The notes below the pieces were generated by a model, which saw nothing but the letters and a program-made list of their open reading frames with translations, had not been told where the DNA came from and made no database searches. 64,000 nt of DNA from Wolbachia endosymbiont (group B) of Hofmannophila pseudospretella (GTDB lineage Bacteria > Pseudomonadota > Alphaproteobacteria > Rickettsiales > Anaplasmataceae), in assembly GCF_964028515.1 (NCBI RefSeq), contig NZ_OZ034788.1, positions 1,488,001 through 1,552,000 on the forward strand, in the 5' to 3' direction. Within the stretch, counting starts at the first letter, position 1. Each line of letters begins with the position of its first letter. Below are positions 7,678 through 15,865 of this stretch, in pieces. The translations under genes and the position numbers were made by a program.

Positions 7678-8490
7678 TTATAACGTCTTAATGCTAACTC
7701 CACCGACATATAAATTTGCGTGGCTTTTTCCAGTATTAAGCAATGCAAGTCCAATATTGTCGACACTAGAGCGTAGTTCTCCTACTTCTTCATTATGTTC
7801 ACTGATTACTTTAGTGCCAATATTTGGAAGTGCATTTTTTCCCTCAACAAGGTAAAGTTTCCTTCTGAATTTTTCTTGTCTGCTCATTCGATTTACAACT
7901 TCCTGACCTATATAGCACCCTTTATTAAAGCTTATACCATTTATCTTATCGATTAAATATTGCAGCGGAAATGATGAATTTTGCACCATATCTTTTGCTC
8001 CATCTGGGACAAGGTTTTTAATTCTAACTTTTTCATACTGAATAAAATCTCCAACCGGTTCTTTTATTTCATCTTCATGTATGATCCTCATTCCTAGTAG
8101 CTTGTGCCTTGGATCTTGAAAAATAACTTGTGACTTACTACTACACTCCGCCAACTTAGCATCAAACAAAACTCCAACCTTATATAGTGCACTAATGTCT
8201 TTAATCTTCACTCTAAGGTAAGTTTTGAGCAAGTCTAATTTTTCAATTATTTGCTGTAGATGGGCATTTTCACACTCCAAATAAATATATTTATCATGCT
8301 CAATGAGGAAAAAATCGTACAGATATTTTCCCTGAGGGTTGAGTAATAAAGAGTAAATTGCCTGCTGGCTACTTAATTTATTAATATCATTTGTTATAAC
8401 ACCCTGAAGAAAATCTCTCGTATCTGGTCCGTATAAAGATATTAGACTACGGTTTGCTAGCGGTATGTAACCCATAAAACTTCTGTTCAA
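7678..8490 (-). CDS. ygfZ: YgfZ/GcvT-like folate-binding iron-sulfur protein
   Basis: 270-aa member of the YgfZ (IBA57) family, which uses a folate to help assemble or repair certain Fe-S proteins. The N-terminus (RSLISLYGPDTRDFLQGVITNDI) and the signature NKGCYIGQEVVNRM, with its conserved Cys, are diagnostic and separate it from GcvT proper. Length is close to the family norm for alpha-proteobacteria. It is divergent from groES-groEL, with 98 bp between start codons. Confidence 0.9.
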   Translation of the reverse strand: MNRSFMGYIPLANRSLISLYGPDTRDFLQGVITNDINKLSSQQAIYSLLLNPQGKYLYDFFLIEHDKYIYLECENAHLQQIIEKLDLLKTYLRVKIKDISALYKVGVLFDAKLAECSSKSQVIFQDPRHKLLGMRIIHEDEIKEPVGDFIQYEKVRIKNLVPDGAKDMVQNSSFPLQYLIDKINGISFNKGCYIGQEVVNRMSRQEKFRRKLYLVEGKNALPNIGTKVISEHNEEVGELRSSVDNIGLALLNTGKSHANLYVGGVSIKTL

Positions 8491-8523
8491 ACCTTAAATT
8501 ATACACTTTTACTAACTCCAACC

Positions 8524-8562
8524 CTTGAAATGTAACCTTTAGATGACTACATAGAATTGTAG
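8524..8562 (+). promoter_or_regulatory. Candidate heat-shock (sigma-32 type) promoter of groESL
   Basis: CTTGAAA at 8524-8530 matches the sigma-32 -35 element exactly and lies about 60 bp before groES. The matching CCCCAT-type -10 is weak (CTACAT near 8547-8552), so this is a tentative call. Confidence 0.4.
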
Positions 8563-8588
8563 GTTAATCTATTAATGAGGAAACATAA

Positions 8589-8879
8589 ATGTCAAGTGTA
8601 AATTTAAATGTATTAGATGATAACGTGCTAATAAAGCCTATTACTGAAGAAAAACAAGGTGGAATTGTACTACCATCAAGTGCTGAAAAGAAGCCTACTA
8701 AAGGTGAAGTTATAGCAATTGGTGGTGGTTCACGCAACTCAAGCGGAGAGCGTATAGCTTTAACTGTAAAAACTGGTGATAAGGTTTTCTACAGGCAGTG
8801 GGCTGGAACAGAAGTAGAGCATGATAATGAAAAGTATGTCGTGATGAAGGAATCAGACCTACTTGCTGTTATCAAGTAG
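8589..8879 (+). CDS. groES: Co-chaperonin GroES
   Basis: 96 aa, the normal length. It forms the heptameric lid of the GroEL folding chamber. Visible family features are the N-terminal LDDNVLIKPITEEKQGGIVLP containing the mobile loop (EEKQGGIVLPSSAEKKPTKGEV), then VKTGDKVFYRQWAGTEV and YVVMKESDLLAVI. The start has GAGGAAACATAAATG, with GAGGA as ribosome binding site. It is followed by groEL in one operon with an 89-bp gap. Confidence 0.97.
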   Translation: MSSVNLNVLDDNVLIKPITEEKQGGIVLPSSAEKKPTKGEVIAIGGGSRNSSGERIALTVKTGDKVFYRQWAGTEVEHDNEKYVVMKESDLLAVIK

Positions 8880-8968
8880 GTATTTCTATTTTACTAAACT
8901 AATGCGCTATATAGTGCATTATGTATTTTAATATTCTAAATTTTTTATTAATTTAAGGAGTGATAAAA

Positions 8969-10627
8969 ATGGCTAACATAGTAGTATCAGGCGAACAGTT
9001 GCAAGGAGCCTTTCGTGAAGTTGCAGCAATGGTTGACTCAACGGTGGGAGCAACTGCAGGGCCTAGGGGAAATACAATAGGAATTAGCAAGCCATATGGT
9101 GGACCAGAGGTCACAAAGGATGGCTATAAGGTAATGAAAGGTATAAAGCCTGAAAAACCATTACACTCTGCGATAGTAAGCACCATTGCTCAAAGTGCTT
9201 CTCAGTGTAATGACAAAGTTGGTGATGGTACCACAACATGCTCAATACTGACTAGCAATATGATAATGGAAGCTTCAAAGTCAATTGCAGCTGGAAATGA
9301 TCGTATTTGTATCAAAAATGGAATACAGAAGGCAAAAGATGTGATATTAAAGGAAATTACATCAATGTCTCGCACAATTTCTTTAGAGAAAATGGATGAA
9401 GTTGCACAAGTTGCAATAATTTCTGCAAATGGTGATAAAGATATTGGTAATAGCATTGCTGACGCTGTTAAAAAGGTTGGAAAAGAAGGCGTCATCACTG
9501 TTGAAGAGAGTAAGGGTTCAAAAGAATTAGAAGTTGAACTTACAACTGGTATGCAGTTTGACCGTGGTTATCTCTCTCCATACTTTGTTACAAATAATGA
9601 AAAGATGAGCGTGGAGCTTGATGATCCATATTTGCTGATTACAGAAAAAAAACTTAATATTATTCAACCTTTACTTCCTATTCTTGAGGCTATTTTTAAG
9701 TCTGGTAAACCTTTGTTTATCATTGCAGAAGATGTTGAAGGTGAAGCATTAAGCACTTTAGTGATCAACAAGTTACGTGGTCTAAAAGTTGCTGCAGTAA
9801 AAGCTCCAGGTTTTGGTGATAGGAGAAAGGAGATGCTCGAAGATATAGCAGCTTTAACAGGTGCTAAGTATGTCATAAAAGATGAGCTTGGAATCAAGAT
9901 GGAAGATTTGACTCTTGAAGATCTTGGTACTGCTAAAAATGTTAAAATCACTAAAGACAATACCACAATTGTTAGTGAAGACAATAACTATGACAAACAA
10001 AACAGAGTAAATGCTAGAATCAGCCAAATTAAATCTCAGATTGAAACTTCAACCTCTGATTATGATAAAGAAAAGCTGAGAGAGCGTTTAGCGAAATTAT
10101 CAGGCGGCGTTGCTGTGCTAAAAGTTGGTGGAGCAACCGAAGTAGAAGTAAAAGAACGCAGAGATAGAGTTGAAGATGCACTTCATGCAACAAGAGCTGC
10201 AATTGAAGAAGGGATAGTTCCAGGTGGAGGAGTTGCACTTCTTTACGCTGCATCTGCTCTTGATAAGCTAAAAGCTTCAAGCGATGAAGAGCAAATAGGT
10301 ATCAACATTGTCAAAAAAGTTCTCAGTGCTCCAATCAAAAGATTGGTTAAAAATGCTGGTCTTGAATCTGCTGTTATAATTGACTATTTGATTAAGCAGA
10401 ATGATAAAGAGCTTATATACAACGTTGAGGCTATGAACTACGCTAATGCATCAACAGCTGGTGTAATTGATCCGGCAAAAGTAGTTCGTATTGCTTTCGA
10501 AACGGCAGTGTCTGTAGCAAGCGCACTTATTACTACTGAATCTATGATAATTGATCTACCAAACAAAGAAGAAAATGCTTCATCACCTATGGGTGCAGGA
10601 GCAATGGGCGGAATGGGTGGATTCTAA
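8969..10627 (+). CDS. groEL: Chaperonin GroEL
   Basis: 552-aa chaperonin that folds proteins inside a double heptameric ring with ATP and GroES. Visible: VGATAGPRGNTIGI (ATP loop), GDGTTTCSILT, GRRKEMLEDIAALTGA-type helix (here GDRRKEML), PGGGVALLYAA, and the GGM-rich tail ending GAMGGMGGF. The ATG at 8969 is preferred over an upstream GTG (8960) because AAGGAG (8955-8960) is then 8 bp away. GroEL is among the most abundant Wolbachia proteins and is likely heat-shock driven from the groES promoter. Confidence 0.97.
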   Translation: MANIVVSGEQLQGAFREVAAMVDSTVGATAGPRGNTIGISKPYGGPEVTKDGYKVMKGIKPEKPLHSAIVSTIAQSASQCNDKVGDGTTTCSILTSNMIMEASKSIAAGNDRICIKNGIQKAKDVILKEITSMSRTISLEKMDEVAQVAIISANGDKDIGNSIADAVKKVGKEGVITVEESKGSKELEVELTTGMQFDRGYLSPYFVTNNEKMSVELDDPYLLITEKKLNIIQPLLPILEAIFKSGKPLFIIAEDVEGEALSTLVINKLRGLKVAAVKAPGFGDRRKEMLEDIAALTGAKYVIKDELGIKMEDLTLEDLGTAKNVKITKDNTTIVSEDNNYDKQNRVNARISQIKSQIETSTSDYDKEKLRERLAKLSGGVAVLKVGGATEVEVKERRDRVEDALHATRAAIEEGIVPGGGVALLYAASALDKLKASSDEEQIGINIVKKVLSAPIKRLVKNAGLESAVIIDYLIKQNDKELIYNVEAMNYANASTAGVIDPAKVVRIAFETAVSVASALITTESMIIDLPNKEENASSPMGAGAMGGMGGF

Positions 10628-10638
10628 GTAAACAAGAG

Positions 10639-10670
10639 CCTTGGAGCAAGTTGCTCCAAGGTATCTTTCT
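10639..10670 (+). terminator. Terminator of the groESL operon
   Basis: CCTTGGAGCAA (10639-10649) pairs perfectly with TTGCTCCAAGG (10651-10661), an 11-bp stem, followed by TATCTTTCT. It starts 12 bp after the groEL stop. Confidence 0.8.
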
Positions 10671-10861
10671 AGTTCTAAAAAGTCTTACATTTATAAAGGA
10701 AATAAATTTGTGATTTTCTATGCAAAGCCACTACTATTTATATTTGTTACGTCTCTTTAATATTATAACTGCTTAAAAATAAAAAAATAATATATGAAAG
10801 TTATAATTGCTAGTATATTTGTATTAGCATAATATTATATTAACAAATGGTTTCGCATAAA

Positions 10862-10945
10862 AAATTTAGATCCCAGTGTCACGCACTGGGATGACAAGAA
10901 AGGAGCGCTAGGATGACAGAAAGGGGTGCTAGGATGACGGAAACG
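10862..10945. repeat. Wolbachia intergenic palindromic/tandem repeat
   Basis: A stem with arms TCCCAGTG (10871-10878) and CACTGGGA (10884-10891), followed by three imperfect direct copies of GCTAGGATGAC-like sequence (10891-10940). This is the small dispersed repeat often seen in Wolbachia and Rickettsia intergenic DNA; related sequence recurs at 12370-12620. The rest of the 390-bp gap (10662-11019) shows nothing else. Confidence 0.6.
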
Positions 10946-11019
10946 AAGTCATACATAGAAAATAGGTTAGGTATTTTCAACTTTTGCTATATACTCGAGT
11001 AAAAATCTCTCTTTTACAG

Positions 11020-12357
11020 ATGGATACAGTAAAGTTTGTTTTATTACTGCCAACAATACTACTCATACTAGTTGCTGGTGTTTACCTATCGGTTAAACTA
11101 AAATGGTTACAGGTGTTTAGACTACCGTATGCCGTTTCACTTATTGGAGCTAAAAGAGGAGAAAATAAATTTTCTTCTATAGCCGCCCTGTTTACAATCT
11201 TAGGAGGAAATTTAGGAGTAGGAAACGTTTCAGGCACTGCTGTTGCTCTAAAAACCGGAGGACCGGGCTCTATTTTATGGATGGCAATAATTATTGTTAT
11301 CACTTCTGTAATAAAATATGTTACTTGTTTCCTAAGTATAAAAGCTAGAAAAGAAAAAAATGGAAGGTTTATAGGTGGGCCTGTAGCCTACATGACTGAT
11401 GCATTTAACTCTAGAAAAGCTACAATTGTGTTTCTAGCGATTATGATCATGGCTTCAATAACAGTTGGTAACCTTGTTCAGGTAAACTCTCTATCAATAC
11501 CACTCAGCATGGTAGATATACCTGTAGTCATCGGCGGCATTGTAATGGCCATAATATTTTTTGTTGTTGCAGCTCTTAGCTTAAAAAAAATTAAAATTTT
11601 TATATCGGCTATGATACCGATAATGACGGTAAGTTACCTTACACTTTGTGGTATCATATTATTTAAGTTTAGCGAAAATATTCTTCCTTCTCTAAAACTA
11701 ATAACAAGCAGTTTTTTTACAACTAGTAGCTTTACATCTGGTTTATCTTTAGGTTTTATTTTAGAAATGTTGACTATTATTCAAGTAGGAACTTTGCGAG
11801 GTATTTTTGCAACAGATATAGGGCTTGGTCTTGAAGGGATTGTGCACTCTTCAATTGTTCCTAAGAAAAACAACAATAAATTTATCATTGAACAGAGCCT
11901 CATTACAATAATATCTCCTTTTATAGTTGCACTTATAGTGTTCATTACAACAATGGTACTGCTTGTCACGGATTCTTGGATTACTGATTTAGAGAGCACT
12001 AACATGTGCATTTTTGCTTTTAGAAAAGCTATGAATTGGCCCTATACTGACTATTTAATTATGGCTATAATGTTTTGTTTTGCCTTTACTACTATCTTTA
12101 CTTGGTTTTTTTGTTCAAAACAAACAATACGCTATGTATCTATGGATAATAAATACACTAAAATCTGGACTGTAGTTTTTACCTTAATCATTCCACTTGG
12201 TGCAATCGGTGGAGTTAAGTTACTCTGGGATATCGCTGATATTTCAATTGCTGCTTTGCTGCTCATAAACATACTTGCTATACTCAAGCTCACTTCTCAA
12301 GACCCAGAAGTATTTACTATGAGTAGCAAATACTTGAAGTTGCAAAAACAGAGCTAA
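11020..12357 (+). CDS. Sodium:alanine symporter (AGCS family)
   Basis: Inner-membrane transporter that brings in alanine (or glycine) with sodium. About ten hydrophobic helices are visible. The family signature is the stretch GGNLGVGNVSGTAVALKTGGPGSILWM, followed by the charged turn and GGPVAYM. At 445 aa from the ATG at 11020 it fits AGCS members. The frame is open upstream to a TTG at 10984, but that would add 12 residues before the first helix; no clear ribosome binding site separates the two choices. Substrate is inferred from the family. Confidence 0.85.
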   Translation: MDTVKFVLLLPTILLILVAGVYLSVKLKWLQVFRLPYAVSLIGAKRGENKFSSIAALFTILGGNLGVGNVSGTAVALKTGGPGSILWMAIIIVITSVIKYVTCFLSIKARKEKNGRFIGGPVAYMTDAFNSRKATIVFLAIMIMASITVGNLVQVNSLSIPLSMVDIPVVIGGIVMAIIFFVVAALSLKKIKIFISAMIPIMTVSYLTLCGIILFKFSENILPSLKLITSSFFTTSSFTSGLSLGFILEMLTIIQVGTLRGIFATDIGLGLEGIVHSSIVPKKNNNKFIIEQSLITIISPFIVALIVFITTMVLLVTDSWITDLESTNMCIFAFRKAMNWPYTDYLIMAIMFCFAFTTIFTWFFCSKQTIRYVSMDNKYTKIWTVVFTLIIPLGAIGGVKLLWDIADISIAALLLINILAILKLTSQDPEVFTMSSKYLKLQKQS

Positions 12358-12369
12358 AGCAATATTTTA

Positions 12370-12640
12370 AGTTGTCATCCCAGTCTGTAATCCAGCCTTT
12401 CATGAACTTCATCAAAAATGTTATGTTTTAACATAATACTTTTATGCTCACTAACTGAGTGCCACTGGATCCCAGTGTCAGCTACTCAAATGACATACTT
12501 TTTGGTGAAAATTACTCTTATATTACAACGTTTGTAGTTATGAATTTGACTATAGGATCAAGTCTAGAAAAATCTAGATTCCAGACTGGAAAAATCTAGA
12601 TTCCAGACTGGGATGACAACTTAAATTGCTTGATGTGAAC
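12370..12640. repeat. Dispersed and tandem small repeats in intergenic region
   Basis: Between the symporter and the next gene (12358-12759) there is no gene. GTCATCCCAGT (12374-12384) and CACTGGATCCCAGTGTCA (12465-12482) belong to the same repeat class as at 10870. At 12567-12611 a 22-bp unit of the form AAAATCTAGATTCCAGACTGG occurs twice in tandem, then GGGATGAC. Confidence 0.6.
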
Positions 12641-12759
12641 ATAAAATAGCTCATGTCATCACGTTATCAATACAACTTCTTTAATAAAAACTAAATCAAT
12701 TCCCGTAATAATTGTACTAGCTAAGGCTAAAAGGCAGAGGGTTATTAGTGAGGGAAAAT

Positions 12760-14979
12760 ATGAATACTCAAAGCACACAACAATATCATGAATTCATTCG
12801 AGGATTTTTTACTTTATTCGATGAAATAAAAAAGGAAGACGACCCAATTTATAATTCCAGAGTCGGTTTTAATGCAGTAAAGTTTCTAATAAAGCACCCC
12901 ATCTGGAATTTGGAGACAGATGAAGACAAAAATAAAGCTTATGAAGTTATTCTTCCAGAGCAGAACAAGATAAAGAAAGCTGAACAAAAGCTTGAAAGTG
13001 AAGTTAAAGCAAGGTTAAAAGAGTATGTTGATGATATCGTAGGAGTTTCAATATATGGCGATCACGCAAGTATTACACTGGTAGATGACAAAAAAGAGTT
13101 TAAAATCAGCGAGTTTTTAAATAGTGACTTTTGTCAGAAGAAAGGAATTTCGGGATTTTCAACGCTGCATAGTGATGGAAAGAGCGGAATGCACGGTTTT
13201 GTTGCCGAAGAAGGAGAAAAAAGAATAAGGCATTATGTTGTAACCGATGGTTCATATGAAATGACTTTGAATTGGTATGACAAAAATGGAAAAAAATGTA
13301 CTATCAAAATCAAGATTGATAAAGATGGTGTAGATCTCACTGAACGTAATGGTGTTACTGAGGAACAATTAAAAGCAAATACAGATGTAAAAATAGGTGG
13401 CTTATTCCTATATCAAATACAATTCAAGGAGAAAGGACAAGAACAAGAGAATCAACAATCATCTGAAACTTTCATAGAAAGTGATATTAGTAAAGGTATT
13501 GGCGTTCAAGCTACTCAAGATCAAGAAGTTGAGTTTAAGCATGCAACGACTAGCACTACAAATTCTAATAACGCATCTGCTAAAAAGATTCCACCATCAC
13601 TGCCACCTAGAGCTAGTTCATTACCTAATAATCAGAAAAAAGATGAGTATCAGCCAATACGGATTAATAGTAGAAATAACTACAATTCTCCATATTCTGA
13701 TGCTTCTTCAAGCAGTACTATTTTCACCAAGTCTGTAATCTACAATCAAGATAATACACAAGAGGATGAACGGTATGACAATCCTACATTTGCTACATTT
13801 GGACATGCTGTACCTGGAAGCCGAAAATCAGATGAAAGTGAGCAAATATCTAATAATCGACAAAAAGGTACAATTTTTGATCCTACAGCTACTGAAAGCG
13901 CTGCAACAGCACAAGACGTTGCATTCAAAAAAGTTAAAGAATCACGCAATACTGGAAATAAGCAACCACTAAATGATGTAGCTTCGATTCTTGCATGGAA
14001 AGCAAAAAATGAGTTATTACGTAGTGAAAGTGAGTATGATGAAGAATTTTCTGACTTCGAAGATGGTTGGATCGATAACGAAGATGAGTATATAACGCTT
14101 TCAAATCCTCAATCAGATTATAAACAAGAAAAAGATTATCTTAGCACTAAGGAAAACGAAGAAAGAGGAAACGATAAACAAAAAGAAACCGAACAAGAAA
14201 ATGAATCTCTAGAATACAACTCAACAGACATAAAAACAAACGATTCGGGCTATTCATCTCCAACTCACTCTAATCATGAAAAATCTCGAGTAAATTCTGG
14301 ACAGTTAAAAGCGAGCCTAATGAATGTTGAACAAAGAGATGATACCCTACTTACGGAATTTACCAGTAAGTTGGGTAAAGAAACTCAGAAATTCCTGCTA
14401 AAACCAGTAAATCAAAAGAAAATGAGTGGGCAAACAAAAGAACATTTATTAGCAGCTGGATTGCTAAAAGACAATGCAGCGGAGAAAGAAATAAACGACT
14501 CAGGTTACTCATCTCCAACTTACACTAGCCACGATAATTTTCAGATAAATCCTGAACAATTAGAGAGGAAATTAGAAACCATTGAACCAAAAGATACATT
14601 GGAAAAATTGAATAAAGGATTGAGAGAACCTTCACACCAGGCTACTAAAGATTTATTCTCAGAAAGTATGTTGAAAGAAATAAAAGAAGGTAAAAAATAT
14701 GACCCTGTACGTAAGTTATTAGAAAGAAAAGTGGCAGAACAAGAAAATGATAATACTAATCTGACTATAGACAAAAATAGTGAACTATATAAATTGCTAG
14801 AAAAAGATGCAGTACAACTGAAAGCTGGAATAGTAGAAGAGGAAAGAAAAGATACTTTAACAGAACGCAATGATAATCCTGATCGCAATAGAATTGCATT
14901 AGCAAACAAGAATAAAAAATTACTTTGGATTAAACGTATTGCTGAGCAACAGGAAAAAGATGATGGTATTTCAATATAG
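12760..14979 (+). CDS. Large Wolbachia-specific protein with SH3-ligand-like and SGYSSPT repeats
   Basis: 739 aa, no known function. Residues about 1-215 are folded and include a region (DGSYEMTLNWYDKNGKKCTIK, then GGLFLYQ) matching a region in the 723-aa protein at 15866-18037. Residues about 260-740 are low-complexity and charged. KKIPPSLPPRASSLP is a PxxP cluster of the kind bound by eukaryotic SH3 domains. NDSGYSSPT occurs twice, about 85 residues apart, each in a unit with (N/R)xxxxQLxxxL after it. These features suggest a protein that works in the host cell, which is inference. ATG 12760 is preferred to GTG 12748 because GAGGG lies 6 bp before it. Confidence 0.75.
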   Translation: MNTQSTQQYHEFIRGFFTLFDEIKKEDDPIYNSRVGFNAVKFLIKHPIWNLETDEDKNKAYEVILPEQNKIKKAEQKLESEVKARLKEYVDDIVGVSIYGDHASITLVDDKKEFKISEFLNSDFCQKKGISGFSTLHSDGKSGMHGFVAEEGEKRIRHYVVTDGSYEMTLNWYDKNGKKCTIKIKIDKDGVDLTERNGVTEEQLKANTDVKIGGLFLYQIQFKEKGQEQENQQSSETFIESDISKGIGVQATQDQEVEFKHATTSTTNSNNASAKKIPPSLPPRASSLPNNQKKDEYQPIRINSRNNYNSPYSDASSSSTIFTKSVIYNQDNTQEDERYDNPTFATFGHAVPGSRKSDESEQISNNRQKGTIFDPTATESAATAQDVAFKKVKESRNTGNKQPLNDVASILAWKAKNELLRSESEYDEEFSDFEDGWIDNEDEYITLSNPQSDYKQEKDYLSTKENEERGNDKQKETEQENESLEYNSTDIKTNDSGYSSPTHSNHEKSRVNSGQLKASLMNVEQRDDTLLTEFTSKLGKETQKFLLKPVNQKKMSGQTKEHLLAAGLLKDNAAEKEINDSGYSSPTYTSHDNFQINPEQLERKLETIEPKDTLEKLNKGLREPSHQATKDLFSESMLKEIKEGKKYDPVRKLLERKVAEQENDNTNLTIDKNSELYKLLEKDAVQLKAGIVEEERKDTLTERNDNPDRNRIALANKNKKLLWIKRIAEQQEKDDGISI

Positions 14980-15561
14980 GCAAAAATAATTACTTAGCAA
15001 GCAATGGGTTTCATGTAATGGTAACCCTATTACAGAAGAGTATGAGCCACGTAAAAATAATACAAACATTCCTGCAAGACCTTGTATGTTGCACCCCCCT
15101 GCCCTGTTTTTCCACTCTTCTGATGCTAAATAATATTTAATTTCTTGTTCGCTGAGACGCTTAAATTTCACTATTGTAACTACAGTCCTAATATGCTGTT
15201 TAGATTGATCAGGAGTTAATAAACACACACTGGTGTATACTCTATGCCTTCTTCCTGATAACAAGCGAACGCATTTTTCTGCTTGCTCAACGTTTTCAGC
15301 TTTGAGCAGTATCCTTCTACCACAAGCAACAACTGTATCAACACCAAGCACAAAGTAATTTGGATTTGCACTTTGTATTTTCTCGGCTTTACTTTTTGCC
15401 ATACGGATTGAGTAATCTTTTGGCAGCTCTTTCTTCAAAGGTGATTCATCTGTATCTGCTGGCAAAACCAAACCTGGCTTAATATTTATTTGTTTTAGTA
15501 AGGCTACTCGCCTTTCTGATGATGAAGCAAGAATAAGATTATCTAGAGATTGTTCTATCAC
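14971..15561 (-). CDS. maf: Maf-family nucleotide pyrophosphatase
   Basis: Maf proteins hydrolyse non-canonical or excess nucleoside triphosphates and were first linked to septum arrest. The 196-aa product has the family's LILASSSERRVALLKQINI start, KAEKI...YFVLGVDTVVACGRRIL with the catalytic Asp, then LLSGRRHRVYTSVCLL and WKNRAGGCNIQGLAGMFV, matching the YxxxAGxxxIQGxA motif (first residue changed to W). Its start overlaps the end of infA by 4 bp, so the two are co-transcribed. It overlaps the end of the convergent 739-aa gene by 9 bp. Confidence 0.92.
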   Translation of the reverse strand: MIEQSLDNLILASSSERRVALLKQINIKPGLVLPADTDESPLKKELPKDYSIRMAKSKAEKIQSANPNYFVLGVDTVVACGRRILLKAENVEQAEKCVRLLSGRRHRVYTSVCLLTPDQSKQHIRTVVTIVKFKRLSEQEIKYYLASEEWKNRAGGCNIQGLAGMFVLFLRGSYSSVIGLPLHETHCLLSNYFCLY

Positions 15562-15794
15562 TTGAGCCTTTTTATTATCCTACCCTTTCTTGCATTCCTA
15601 TCATAAATACTCATCTCAACTAACACTCTATCGCCTATAATGATACGTATTTTACTTCTTCTCACTCTTCCTGATACATGACAGATAATCTCATGTTCAT
15701 TGTCCAGCTTCACTCTAAATTCTGCTGCAGGTAGTAAAGCAGTTACTGCCCCTTCCACTTCAAAAATTGTTTTTGATTTGTCTTCTTTTATCAT
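15558..15794 (-). CDS. infA: Translation initiation factor IF-1
   Basis: A 78-residue single OB-fold protein that binds the ribosomal A site during initiation. FEVEGAVTALLPAAEFRVKL, HEIICHVSGRVRRSKIRIIIGDRVLVEMSIYD and the basic GRIIKRL end align over the whole family length. It has about six more N-terminal residues than typical, and a second start is not obvious. Upstream neighbour of maf in the same operon. Confidence 0.95.
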   Translation of the reverse strand: MIKEDKSKTIFEVEGAVTALLPAAEFRVKLDNEHEIICHVSGRVRRSKIRIIIGDRVLVEMSIYDRNARKGRIIKRLK

Positions 15795-15865
15795 TGTCGT
15801 ATTATAATTTAATAATCTTTTTCAGTCTACTATAGATTTTAAATTATTATCAATACAAGAGATTT

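Noticed and set aside
10029..10280. 83-codon minus-strand Leu-rich frame
   Set aside because: Antisense of groEL.
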